From Gaeumannomyces sp. JS-464 (taxonomy: Eukaryota; Ascomycota; Sordariomycetes; Magnaporthales; Magnaporthaceae), in the NCBI GenBank assembly GCA_002197995.1, contig NGZR01000005.1, positions 2,976,001 to 3,040,000 on the forward strand: 64,000 nt of DNA. Reading direction: 5' to 3'. The translations under genes were made by a program, and so were the position numbers. Below, piece after piece: positions 30,465-41,572 of this stretch. Position 1 is the first letter of the stretch, and each line of letters starts with the position of its first letter. The notes under the pieces are model-generated. The model was given only the letters and a program-made list of their open reading frames with translations, did no database searches and was not told where the DNA came from.

Positions 30465-33400
30465 GGTGCTGATTTGATGCTTTATGCACCTGGGTTTTGC
30501 GGCTTCGGAACAACGTTGAGGAGGTTTGAAGAGGTGGAAATTAGGTGGACGGTTCAAATCTTCGTTGCCACCACTCTGAATTGTATTTCTTCAGTTACCG
30601 CCTGCATCCGGAAGCACCATCGGTGCCGGGTACGAGCGCGGCAGCAGTAGCAGGTAAAATTTCCATCACTATGTTGACAACAAAAATGCACGTCGTTCAC
30701 GGTAGCCTCGCGGCGAGATAGACTAGAATGACCACAAAGGTGTCGGGTGGGTAACTGTGGCGGTTTAGAGCTGTGGCTTGCGATCCATAAAGGCGCAGTG
30801 GATGACAGCCTTACGGCATGGCTGTGCCCCATCTCATCGGGGCCAACCCCGAGCTGTGGTCATACGAGAGGTATACTCACCTCTGATTCCCTTCCATCTT
30901 CCTCAGTATCTTCGTTCCGAATTCTTGCTCCTAGTTCCTCGCTAATATTTATTATCATTTTCTTCTAGTTTCGTGTCTCCCTTTGCTGTGCAAAGCCTCT
31001 TTGGCACCCAGACTGGAGAGTCACTTGATCTTTTGGCAAGTTGTCAATTGGCAAACTGTCAGGGATGATATTGTAGCCTTTTGGACATCTCCCCTATCCT
31101 GGATGTTCAGCCCTCGACCCACTCCACTTATATGTACTAGCTCTTTAGCACGTGGAGGGGGCTTGAAGGTGTGAGCATCGCAAAAGATAATTCAGGCCAG
31201 CGCAGGATGGCTTGACCCCCGCCTCCTTGGAGAAACCGGGAGTCGGCCACGGGAATAGGCCGGGCCAGGCCCCGAGCCACCGTCGTCGGGATGAGGTGAG
31301 AGTCGGAAGCATTGCGACCCGGAGCTCCTCTCGAGTCGCACCCGACCACACCCAACCCCCTCACTTTTCTTTTCTTCCTGTCATTCCTCTCTTGGTCCTG
31401 TATCGCGGCCCAAGCGCCAACCTGGGTGCCACCCAATGCTTTGCCACGTGCATTAGTGTTTTATTCCACGCCGAAAGTTTGCTCCCTGCCCCCTTCGCCC
31501 GAGCAGGAGTTCTATCATCGGATCGTGGGCTCCAGAGCCGAGGAATTGGACAGAGGATGACGGTAGGGAAGGGTGAAGGAAGACGGGCAGACAGGTAAGC
31601 AAATAAAAGCTTAATGCAGCGAAAACATCGGCTGGGCTCTGCACACATAACTCAGTAAGATCAATGATGATGAGAAAGGTGACGTTGTCCACGGCAGTTA
31701 ACTTCTGCAGTCGCACCTTTCTGGGCTTCTCAGGAGACGAGGCGTGTGCTGCTTGGCAAACGCTAAGGTGGCTGTCCCGGCCTCCTGAACCAGAACTGGG
31801 CTGGACTTTGTCCGTCTAAATACAGGCTGAGAATAATCAATACCCAGGATGCCAGGGTTACGCATCGAGACGACAACAGTCGGGTCTTCCCCAACCGCGC
31901 CTTCCTTCAACTCTTTCATCCGCTTTCCGTTATCATTTTCCTCTCCCATGTCTCACTCTCTTTCCCGTAGCGCCCGATTGTGCATGACAGTGTTCCCCGA
32001 TATTTACTTCCCAGCCACTCTACTAGCCGAGGCCTGCATGACATCGCCAGAATGGCTGATACAACGCCTGGAGGTGGTGGTCGAGTGTTTCGATAGTCGG
32101 GTTCGCTCGTGGCCCCAACCGTGTGCCGTGCGCGGCATGTACAGCCTGTGGAGTAGGGTCGTGTGTGATGTGGTGTGGTGCCGCCCAACGACACAAGAGA
32201 CATGGATCTGATCTTCCTGACTGAGGCGACGAGTTGCGCGATACGAATCCTCCACATGGACAGGAGGCTAGCCCGAGGGTTGGTAGCAAGGTGGTCCTCG
32301 TGCGACATTGCCCAGTGAGCACACGACACGACGGTTTTCGTCCCAGCTTGCCGTGCTTGCGCCTGGAAAGCCGGGTGTCCTCCTCCCAAGAGAGTGGCGG
32401 CCCTTGTCTGGAGAGATATTGAGTCCAGCCGAGAGGATCTCCGCAAGGTAAGGTGATGTGGCGTCACAGTGAGGAATCTAGCCAGCCATCCAGCCATCCT
32501 GCTGTGATCCCCAGGCCATCGCTGCTCGCCTAATTCTTACGAGGTTGCGAGGTCGTGCTGGTGTCGCCACCCTGATTGACGATGACTCGCTCTGCATTCC
32601 ACCAACAGACGCCCGCTTGCTCACGCAGGCCGCCCCGGATTGGGGGTTAACGGCGAGTCTTTTGATTGCTGGCCTCTCATACAGGAGAATCGCAGGCCAT
32701 CGACGCACGCGACGCAGAGGGAGCATATCGCAAGCACAAGGGTCCACAGTCCAATTTATTGTCCTGCCGGAAATGGTTGGGCCATGGGCGTCTGCATTCG
32801 CCTTGGGGCCCCAGACCTGGACCCAGTGCCACGTCGTCCGGCTGCAGCCTGCAGCACGCCTGCACACCCAGCAAGAGGCGCCGCGGCCTGAACAAGAGGA
32901 CCAGACTGTGCTACGCCAATTGACCGCCCGCAAGTGCCGCGCCAGGCCTCCACCCCCGGCAGCCGCCACCAAACCCTGGCCCCCAGGACATGCACTCGCT
33001 GTAGACCACCGGCGTGATGCGTCAACCCGCCGTCCGTTTGGCGCGCACAGGAGATGCGGGCAGTCAGATAGATTGGATCCAATGCCGGGGAGGGGGTGCG
33101 TGTCCGTCCGTGGTGTGCGCGCGCCGGTCCCTGTCTGCGAGTTCCGGATGCAAGCCACCGTGCCACCGCAGAGCCACCCTGCAACCCAGTCTGCTTCCGG
33201 CCGGCACTGAAGAGGGTCATCCATGATCTGCTTGACTGGTGCAGGGATGAGGGGGAAGAGAAAATCCGGAATCCGCGAGACGCTGCGAAGCCGCCAAGTC
33301 ACTTACGCATTCCACTGCGACGTGGGTACTGGCTTACCTGGCTCCTGGACGCTGTGCTCTGTCTGTATTATTGTCGTATTATCTTATCCAATACGTCGGT

Positions 33401-34869
33401 CTGCGCACGAACATGCGCACACGCACGCACTTTCTCCTCCGTCTGGTGCATGTGAGATCCATATGTGAGATACACGCCGTAGATATGCCGTTGGCCCGAT
33501 GCTCCCTGAGCATCATGGTGGATGGTGGATGCATCGCCTGCCTTGTCCGAGATCTGCATTCTCTAGCCTCGACTTGGGTTCCTGCCTCAAGCTGCGCACA
33601 TTAGGTGATTAGTCTGCCTTTGCACTGTACCTAGTTGCGCTTATACTGAACGCACAGGGTCCCCGGCAGCGTTGCTCGCCATCCCGCCCCTCGTCTTTCC
33701 TACTCGTGTCGCTTCCTTGCGAAACGGACGGACCGATTTCGTCTCCCCACCCGTCGATAGTCCCTTGACGCTGTTGTTGTCGTTCATTGCTACTGCTGCC
33801 GGCGACTCCGGCTGCTGTGAAAGAAAGAAAGAAACCCGCCAAGAGCAACAACCTAGGTATATTTGGCTGGCCGTGCCCAGATCGCCCTCTTTGTACCATC
33901 GGCTCCGCTTCTCTTGCTTTCCTTTGTCGCCGTCGTCGTTGGCGGTTCCCAGTCCCGTTAGCCAGCGCAAACCAAGGGCCTGGGCCCCCAGCAGACCCAA
34001 TCGCAACGAAGCGTTTACCTCTCCTGGACTGTCCGCTTGCCGCCTGCCTCAGGCAGTTTCTCCATCCGCGCTCCCCCAGCACAGCAAGTCAGCCGAAAGC
34101 GGAGCCTCGTCATCCCGGCCGCCTTGGGTCCTGTGGAGGTCGGGTCCATCCTCATTCAAGCCAGAGCCGCCCAGCCCGCCTGGTCCCTGTGTCTGGTCCC
34201 CCAGTGTGCCTATCCTGTCTGCCGACGGCACCAGACCGACTGGGCCCAGCGCACGCCTCCCTTGCCAGCACTTGCAGCCGCCTGCTTGCAGCACCGCCGT
34301 TTTTGTTGGCCCCAATCTCCGCCCCGGCCGCCGTCTCGGAACCAACTTCGCTGTCGCTGACCGACCTGTCTCTCGTCCCTCCATCCCTCCTCCCCTTCCA
34401 GCATCTTCCACCCCCTGCCCGCCTGCCTGTCTTTGGGCAGCCCATCCTAGCTCCCACCCCTTCTCGCCCACGTGAGTAACCTCCATAAATTATTACAAAG
34501 ACCACGACGCCCCGGCGGTCCTCTCTCTCCATTCCCACCTCTCACACTTGCCGTCTCATTCTCTCTGCTTTTCCCTTCCGCCAACCCACACCGACTCTCC
34601 CACTGCCTCCTCTTGCCCGCCACTCCCGATAAAAAGAAGGCCGGACCGCTACCACCTGACGGCAACTTTTCCTCTGCCAACCTCATCGCCGCCGCCTACC
34701 ACCGCTTTACTTGCCTTCTCCGTCTCGCTTTCGAGATCGCTGGGGCCAAGTCAACTCTCGCCAAGTCAACTCTCGCCAAGTCACCGGCACCAACTCCGCA
34801 GAGACGACGGAAACTTACCCGTCGACTTCTCTCCCACCCGCCACCGTATCTCCCTCCTCCGAGGTCAAC
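30465..34869. other. Long intergenic region (4.4 kb) between divergent genes
   Basis: Left part is the Prp2 promoter. The right part (about 33.6-34.87 kb) is strongly pyrimidine-rich, with many C/T runs, as in the promoter and 5' UTR of highly expressed fungal genes, and leads to the AN1 gene. Its open frames are Pro/Ser-rich on one strand and Gly/Arg-rich on the other, so they are composition artefacts. No gene supported. Confidence 0.5.
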
Positions 34870-35258
34870 ATGGCCGGCCCCAGGAAGCTCCGCTGCGACC
34901 TCAACGGCTGCAAGGACGCAGCACAGCGCATCGTTGGCGACTGCGCTTTCTGCAACAAGCACTTCTGCGGCAAGCACCGCCTGCTTGAGGACCACAAGTG
35001 CGAGGGTCTGGAAGACGTACGTGTGCCCGACTCCGGCTGGTGGCTCGTCGGTCTTGACCGCGACCTCTTGTCCTGGGCTATGCAGCCCCCGCGACGCACC
35101 ACACCTCCTACCACAGTGTCCGCGGCGTGAATCATGCGTGAATCATGTTGTGCTGACATACTCTCTCGATCCTCCGGAAACAGTGCAAGAAGGAGGCACA
35201 CGAGCAGAACGCCGCCCAGCTCCAGGCTGAGCGCACCCAGGTCATCAGGGGCGTCTAA
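34870..35258 (+). CDS. Small AN1-type zinc-finger protein
   Basis: Two exons (34870-35016 and 35184-35258), with a 167-nt intron using donor GTACGT and acceptor ACAG, give 73 aa. The AN1 finger fills the first two thirds: C9, C14, C25, C28, C33, H36, H42 and C44 (CDLNGCKDAAQRIVGDC... FCGKH... DHKC) match the C-x(2-4)-C...C-x2-C-x4-C-x2-H-x5-H-x-C pattern that binds two zinc ions. The tail KKEAHEQNAAQLQAERTQVI is a short charged helix. Small AN1 proteins are linked to the proteasome, Cdc48 and stress responses in fungi; the exact role here is unknown. The upstream region is pyrimidine-rich, suggesting strong expression. Confidence 0.9.
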
Positions 35259-36685
35259 AGAGATGCCGATGGGGCCACCGAACCGCCGATTCTCGCTTCA
35301 GAAACCTCCTCCGAGCGTTCGTTCACGCAGACGGCGAGGTCTCCGGACCGGTCGAAACGGCGCAATCGGGCTGACCATAGCCTCGCCGCTACGCGGAGAC
35401 TGTCTTGCTTTGCCGGCGGGATGCCCTGACGCATGACACCCGAAGCACGACGGCCTGTCGAGGCACACCGAGCCGAAACGCTTGCCATCTCGAAACAGAG
35501 AAGACGAGCGGACCGCTTCGTACCACAAACCATATACCTATCTTCCGCCGTCAACTTGTTCGATTCCATCATAATCCCTTCCTCACACCCACACACACCA
35601 CACACGCGGTCTCCGCTCTCGACTTCTACAAGCCACAGAGCAAGACCTTATCTCGGTCGTCACGGCGGAAGGCGGGTCTCAGCAAAACAACAGCTGGACG
35701 CATAATCCTCGCCGTCTCAACCTCGTTGATTTTTGCCCCATTTCCCCCAGTTTTGTTCTCGCATGGCGTTAGGAAAGGTCACCTGGGATTCTCTTTTGGG
35801 TTTTTTGGGAGCGCCCTCTTTGGGGTGCTGTTTTTGATTTAGGTTTGTTCATGTGTCCCATTTAGCCAGTCGGCCCGCCAGAGACGTGTGGTCGACTTTG
35901 CGAACGGCAACGTTCAATATACACTTTTACTCTTCACTTCACGCTGTTCCCATTCTTACCTTTTGAACCTGAGTGCATGCCCATCCGGCCCGCAACCTAC
36001 GGGCGCTGCCGGATGCTTTTGTCAATGTGATTATAATCCCTTGCGTGGTGCTGGGATAAGTGGGCAAATCCTTGTCTGGAGACACCTCACCTACGCATTG
36101 TCCTATCCCCTACCCACACCGTCTGCAAGGCTTGTAGCCAACATCTCGCCATCATCGTAGAATTCCAGGTTCAGCCGTTGGGGCACACACCGCACAGGAG
36201 AGAACACATCACCGCCCAGGATGGTGCAACGCAGCTCAATGAATCGCACGCCGCATGTGCGACGCCGGCCAAGGAATTACAAACCAGGGGGGTTTCCCTG
36301 AGCGAGAGGGCGTATGACTCCCCTCTGATATCGTCATGCTCCACAGGGTCGCCATCAGACAAGCCCCCCGTGGACCGCCACTGGGTGTCTGTCGCCGATT
36401 TAATGTGGAGCATCGGCCACAATCTCCGATGTCGTATGCCCACCTCCAGCTGCTCCCATTCCCCTTCGGCACGGTCCTCCAGCAGCCTGGCGGGCGGCAG
36501 GCATCGGTGGTGCAGGCCATCCCGGCTGCCGCCTTTTTTGCCCGTTCGGCGTCGTGGCGCACTATTTCGGGTGCATCTTTTCTGCACCGCATAGGAGAAT
36601 GATTATTATATGTCCATATGTAGAGGGTGGTGGGCGGTACGCGGTACAGGCACATTCGTCAGAGCCACACCGGGTCAGTCCGGCT
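35259..36685. other. Intergenic, 3' regions of AN1 and NTH1 genes
   Basis: Convergent gene ends. Short frames on both strands overlap and lack domain signal. Nothing else seen. Confidence 0.5.
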
Positions 36686-38365
36686 TTATCTCCCGACCCG
36701 CCTCCGGGTCTTTGCCGGGCGCGTGTCTGGTGACTCCGGAGGTTCTTTCTTAATCGGCACCGACTCGTTGACGACCTCCTCCTTTACGACCGTCTCCACT
36801 GCCTCCTCCTTCTTGACCGCTGTTAGTTCCTCCTCCTTTTTCAACACCGTCGCAGCCACGGCGCCGCCGTCGACGACATCATCCATCTTGACCTCCGCAA
36901 CCTCCTCCTCCTTTTTGACAAGCAGGCTTTCCTCTTCCCTCCTCTTCCTGCCCTCCGTGACCTTCTTCCGCTCGGCGGCGCGGCACATGCCGCGGAGGCC
37001 GAGCTCGCAGTCGCCGCACTTGCGGCCGACGGGCAGGCAGACGGTCTGGCCGAACCCGACGAGCAGCCAATTGATCTCGCGCCAGCGGTCGCGGGGCAGC
37101 CACGACTCGAGGGCGGCGCGGGTCGCCTCGGGGTTCTTTGTCGGGGCGGCGCCGTTCCAGCCCCAGAGGTTGGTGATGCGGTGCACGTGCACGTCGACGC
37201 CGACGCCCTCGACCTTGTTCCAGCCGTTGGGCGCCGACATGCAGAGGTGCGCCATCTTGGGGCCCACGCCGGGCAGGGACATGAGGCCCTCGATCGTGTT
37301 GGGGATATCGCCCGCCCACTGGTCCCGGAGGATCTCGGCTGCTTGTTTGATGTACCTTTTTGTTGGTTGCGGGTAAGCGGCGGAACCTTGTTAGCAGAAA
37401 CTCTTGGAAGAGCAGGTTGTTTCGCATTGTCTTGACTCTCAGAATCCAGACTGCCAGGCGGGAAATATGGGTCTTGTGTAGCACAAGCTGTTGTGCTCAA
37501 AATAGGGAGAAACATACTTGGTCTTGTTGTTGTGGAACCCGACCCCGTAGATGAGACTGTTCAGCACGGCCGGCTCGACGGCCAGGACGTTGTCGAGGTT
37601 CAGACCAGCGGGCACGCCGTCGCGGCAGGGCGGCAGCTCCGACTTGAGGCGGGCCATGGCCACCGCGTTGACCGTGTCCTTTGTCTGTGAGCTGAGCATG
37701 AGCGCGATCAGCGTGTGGAAGCGCCGGTCCTTGGGCGACGCGTCGGGCGCCGCGAGCCGCTCGCAGCCCATCGTGTCGACGGCCGCGTCCCTCGCCGGCC
37801 CCGTCAGGCGCATCTCCTTGACCAGCGCGTACATCTCCTCCCAGTCCGACGGCGGCTCCATCTTGACCGCGCCAGTGGCGGGGTCCGTCCGGGCCCGCGC
37901 CGGCTTGCGGTCGCGCCGCGCCTTAGACGTTGGTTTTTGGTCGGTTTCGGACTCGGCTGCGGTGGTTGCTTCGGCGGCCGAAGTCTCGCTTTTTATGATA
38001 GTTGTTGCTGATACGGAGTCGTGCGAAGCCCCACTGGCCGTGACCACCGTGGTAGTCCGTTTCCGCTTCCGCGTCGTCGCCGCCACCGTCGACGAGGCGC
38101 TCACCTTCCCACGGGCCGGGGCCCTGCGGCGGGGAGCTTGACGGCCGGGTGGGACGGCATCTTCGATGTCGGATGCGGCGGGGGAGAAGCCGGCAGAGCC
38201 GGAGTCGCTGTCGCCGTTGTCGTCCCCGCTATCGGTGTCCTTTGGAGTCGCCGAGGAGGCCTCGCGGTACGCGAAGCGCGAGAGCGAGAGGCGCGTGGAC
38301 CTGCGGGGCGAGGCGGCGGCGGCAAAGTATTTGGAGGTCTCCTGAGAGACGCGGCGTGCGCTCAT
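36686..38365 (-). CDS. NTH1: Endonuclease III homologue (bifunctional DNA glycosylase/AP lyase)
   Basis: Two exons (38365-37518 and 37355-36686), with a 162-nt intron using donor GTATGT, give about 505 aa. Nth1 removes oxidised pyrimidines in base-excision repair and cleaves the abasic site. The catalytic domain shows [26 protein letters not shown] across the splice, the helix-hairpin-helix [11 protein letters not shown] with the catalytic Lys, [10 protein letters not shown] with the catalytic Asp, and the iron-sulphur loop C-x6-C-x2-C-x5-C in [19 protein letters not shown]. The N-terminal about 200 residues are Ser/Thr/Arg-rich and disordered, with a probable nuclear signal (TRKRKRTT). The C-terminal 70 residues are highly charged with KKEEE-type repeats. 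The start chosen is [14 protein letters not shown]. An in-frame ATG at 38518 could add about 51 residues, perhaps a mitochondrial form. Divergent from the coiled-coil gene on the right. Confidence 0.93.
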
Positions 38366-39519
38366 CGCCTTGACTGACCGTGCGCGGCTCGGTGCCGGCG
38401 GCGTGGAGTTGCTGGAGTCTTTTTCTCTTCCTGGGCCTTCCGCCTCTGGGTGTTGTCTGGGGCGGCGCAACGCGAAATGCGGTACCCCTGGCTCGGCAGA
38501 CCACCCGCGATCGACCATAAAAGGGGTTGCATGGGTGTGGACCACGCGGATCTCCTTCCCAATCCGGCCTGGTGTGTGGTATTTCCCGTCCCAACACGGC
38601 CTACCTAGGTTCCTGAGTGGGGCGCGTGTAACTGCCACTCCAATCAAGGACTGAAGCGAGCCAACGTCACCTGCTGGTTCAAGACAACCACGATGATGGA
38701 AAGCTGTCGCTGTTGGAAATGCATCTGAAGCCTCTTTAAAGCGCTCCGGCTCTTGCCAGGGCCCTGGAGTTTAAGACCCGCTCTTGCTATGATGGACAGC
38801 CTCGTCGACTGCATGAGATAGTACTAGCTAGTGACTCCAATTTCTCGTGAAGGGACAAGACTAGGTACCAAGGTAGGACCTAGGTGCCTAGGCTGCCTAT
38901 ATGTGCAGTCTCTCCGTTACTGTCCGCGGAGGGAAAAGAGAAAATATGCGTGGGCTACATGCCCATCTCTGTCTATGTTCGGAAATCTTCGGCTTATGGC
39001 GGGCAGAATAACAAAGTTCCATTTCTCTTGTACTCGGCTCTGCTCTTTTGCGGAGCGTGCGTGGGAAGCCGGATGTGCTTTCTTCCTTTTCCCGGCTTCG
39101 CTGCCTTCCTTCGCTTGACCCTACATCAGCAGAACATCACCCAACACATTACTTGTGCTCGCTTCCCCAGACTGCAGCCCGACTCTTAGGCGGGGCAGAC
39201 CAAAAGGCAAACGGGCTTGGCCCCGAATTTCTCCCAGTCATCCTTCCTCCCCATCAAAACATTGCGAGAAATTTGCCTCTGCGCACCAACCTCCAACCTC
39301 GCTCGCCACCACTGTGTTTGCGTCAGGTATTGTCGGGGTTCTTTTTGGCTTTACCAATATAGAACATGGCCTTTCACCCCTCGCTCTAAGACTCTTTGCC
39401 AACGACTAGCACCGCCTTCACGTTTGCTTTCCTACCTCATATCTCTCTCGCGGCCCCTCGCTGCTGTTTTTGGGACCACAACCCGTGCCGACCTTGATAT
39501 TTCGACGATCGCTTCCGCA
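38366..39519. other. Divergent promoter region NTH1 / coiled-coil gene
   Basis: About 1.15 kb. A cluster of CCTAGGT/AGGTACC motifs lies at 38862-38895. Pyrimidine-rich stretches precede the start on the right. No gene seen. Confidence 0.5.
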
Positions 39520-40548
39520 ATGTCAACTTTTATCCCGCCCGGCCCTGCCAAAGAGCAGCACAATGCGGCCACTGGCGCTGGCGAGGCCCAAATCGCAGAT
39601 GAAGGCCGCCACCCTGCCTCAACGGTAAGCGAACAGCGAGAGAACAAATATCACATGGCGGAAGAGCGAATTCTCTAATGATTGCCGACAATACATAGAG
39701 CTACATGGCTAGCCCCAGTGGCGGTCTCCGCCTCGAATTCGATAATCTCCGTAAAAAGCTCAAGGCTCAAACGGCTCGGGTCGAGGATGCTGAGGAGAAA
39801 GCGAGAGTGATGAGACAACGCCTCTCGGACGTGATCAGCGAGTTCCAAGAGGCAAAGCAAGAGAAGAGAGACTTGGTCGAGCAGTTCGAGAAAGTCCGTG
39901 GAGAGCGCACTGCAGCAACCAGGCGCTACAAAGAGTCGCTAAAGAACTCGGCCAGGGCCAAGCAGGTCTACGACAAGGAGCGAGAGGAGTGGGACAGAAA
40001 GCAGAGCTCCCTCATCGCCCAATGCCAGAACCAGCAAACAAGGATCGACAGACTCGAGAAGTTGCTGAAGCCCGAGCAAGTCACGAGCCCCCTCGAGGAG
40101 ACGGACAACATGCAAGAGGTTAACGACAACACAATTGTAGGTGCTGAACTGGCGGACCCTTGTCTGTATGTGACTCCAATGAGCAGACGCCATCATACTG
40201 ATGCCATAGTTTCCCATGTAGCCTCAGTCGGCTGGACTCAAGTCCCCTGGCGCCGTACCGCAAAGTCCTGAGCCCGCCGATGTAGGCGTCATGCAGCCCC
40301 CTGCTCGTAAGGTATCGGCCAAGAAGTCAGAAGCCAGGCCACAGCGTCGTGTCCAGGCAAAGCGGACGACGCAGACCATGCCGAGCCGCACACACGTCGC
40401 CGAGTCTGTCACTTCTGAGTACAGACCATCTCGGCGCTCTCCGGCCGGCATACGCAGGACACCCTCGCGCCCCTCTAGGGCCTCTGCCGGGAGACCTGCA
40501 TATGCCAGTCCGACCTATGACGACTACTCTGTGTTCGGCGACCTTTGA
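39520..40548 (+). CDS. Coiled-coil protein of unknown function
   Basis: Three exons (39520-39624, 39699-40136, 40228-40548) with 74- and 91-nt introns; all junctions are phase 0, giving 287 aa. Residues about 42-145 form a long coiled coil (RLEFDNLRKKLKAQTARVED, then VMRQRLSDVISEFQEAKQE and QFEKVRGERTAATRRYKESL). The C-terminal third is basic and Ser/Pro/Arg-rich (YRPSRRSPAGIRRTPSRPSR) and ends TYDDYSVFGDL. No signal peptide or membrane segment. The plan resembles cytoskeletal or spindle-associated proteins, but no family is recognised. Intact. Confidence 0.7.
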
Positions 40549-41572
40549 GTTACGAACTACCCCTGACGAAGATCACAGCTTGGCTCACGTCGCAGTGACT
40601 AAGGTCGTGAACCGGAGGAGGATGCGCCCAGGAATTCAACGTTGGCTCAGATGCCTTTAGGCTTCTCTAAGAATATTTCATGTTTGGTCTGGATTTGGGC
40701 GAGACATCTCGGGTCAAGATTGGGGTCTTCTCTCGCTCTGCGGTGCCCACAATGATCTATGTCAACCTCATTCTCATTTCATTCTGCAGACTCTGGTTCG
40801 AGGATCGCCACCCCCATCATAGTTGTGTGTCTGCTTTCTCTGTTCTCATCTTGATGGGCAAAGAGGCTCCTTCTTTATGTCGCCTTGGAATCGGGGATTT
40901 GGAGCATATCGAGAGCTTGGACAGTCAGCTTGCCAGATAGACATAGCCTTGGTAGCCCAAAATAAAGCGTAATTGTGATAGTTCTTGATGTCTCGCTTGA
41001 GCGGCTGGACTACGGTAATCTGGGCTGGGGAGGAGAGTATTAGTCTTGCAGTATCGGGTTTCGATCTTTCGCTGCATCCTGATCAAGGCGCCTAGGAGAT
41101 GCTCGTCACCCGGTTTTCACGCTTCCACCCCTCGAGACCTGTGCTATCTAAGGATATTGAATTCAGGCATACTCTAGACGCGCGCCTTCTCGACTTAGGA
41201 GCCTAGGCACATACAGTTGATGGGTAATGTGGGTCGGTTCCAAAACGCCCCGGAACTTGGATGGATATTGGAACCTCGAAGACCACCTCGTGCTGCCATC
41301 TGCCACCTACTGTCCGCAATCAAACACTTCCAGCCGTGTTTGATGGACACGACATCGGCGTGCTGGCATCATCAATTCTCTTTGTTCTCATCTTGCGGCA
41401 AGATATCGTCCCTTTCAAGGATTCTATGCGAGCAATCTAGCTCGTATAGGAGAGCTCTCTCCTCCGCTCACCAGGTACACCTGCGAGGAGAGTGACCGTC
41501 GTCAATTCACAATTCCCTCATAGCATTTTCTGCCGTATCACGGTCGGCTCCCCAGCAACGCCGCAGGGGAAA
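40549..41572. other. Intergenic, no supported gene
   Basis: About 1 kb of 3' UTR and promoter-like sequence between two genes on the same strand. No conserved frame. Confidence 0.5.

Noticed and set aside
27561..30477. Several long plus-strand frames across the Prp2 gene
   Set aside because: They mirror the helicase codons and the 33-nt repeat on the other strand. No start context, introns or domains.
33672..34538. Long Pro/Ser-rich plus frames and Gly/Arg-rich minus frames upstream of the AN1 gene
   Set aside because: Produced by a C/T-rich promoter or 5' UTR; all three frames are open for the same compositional reason.
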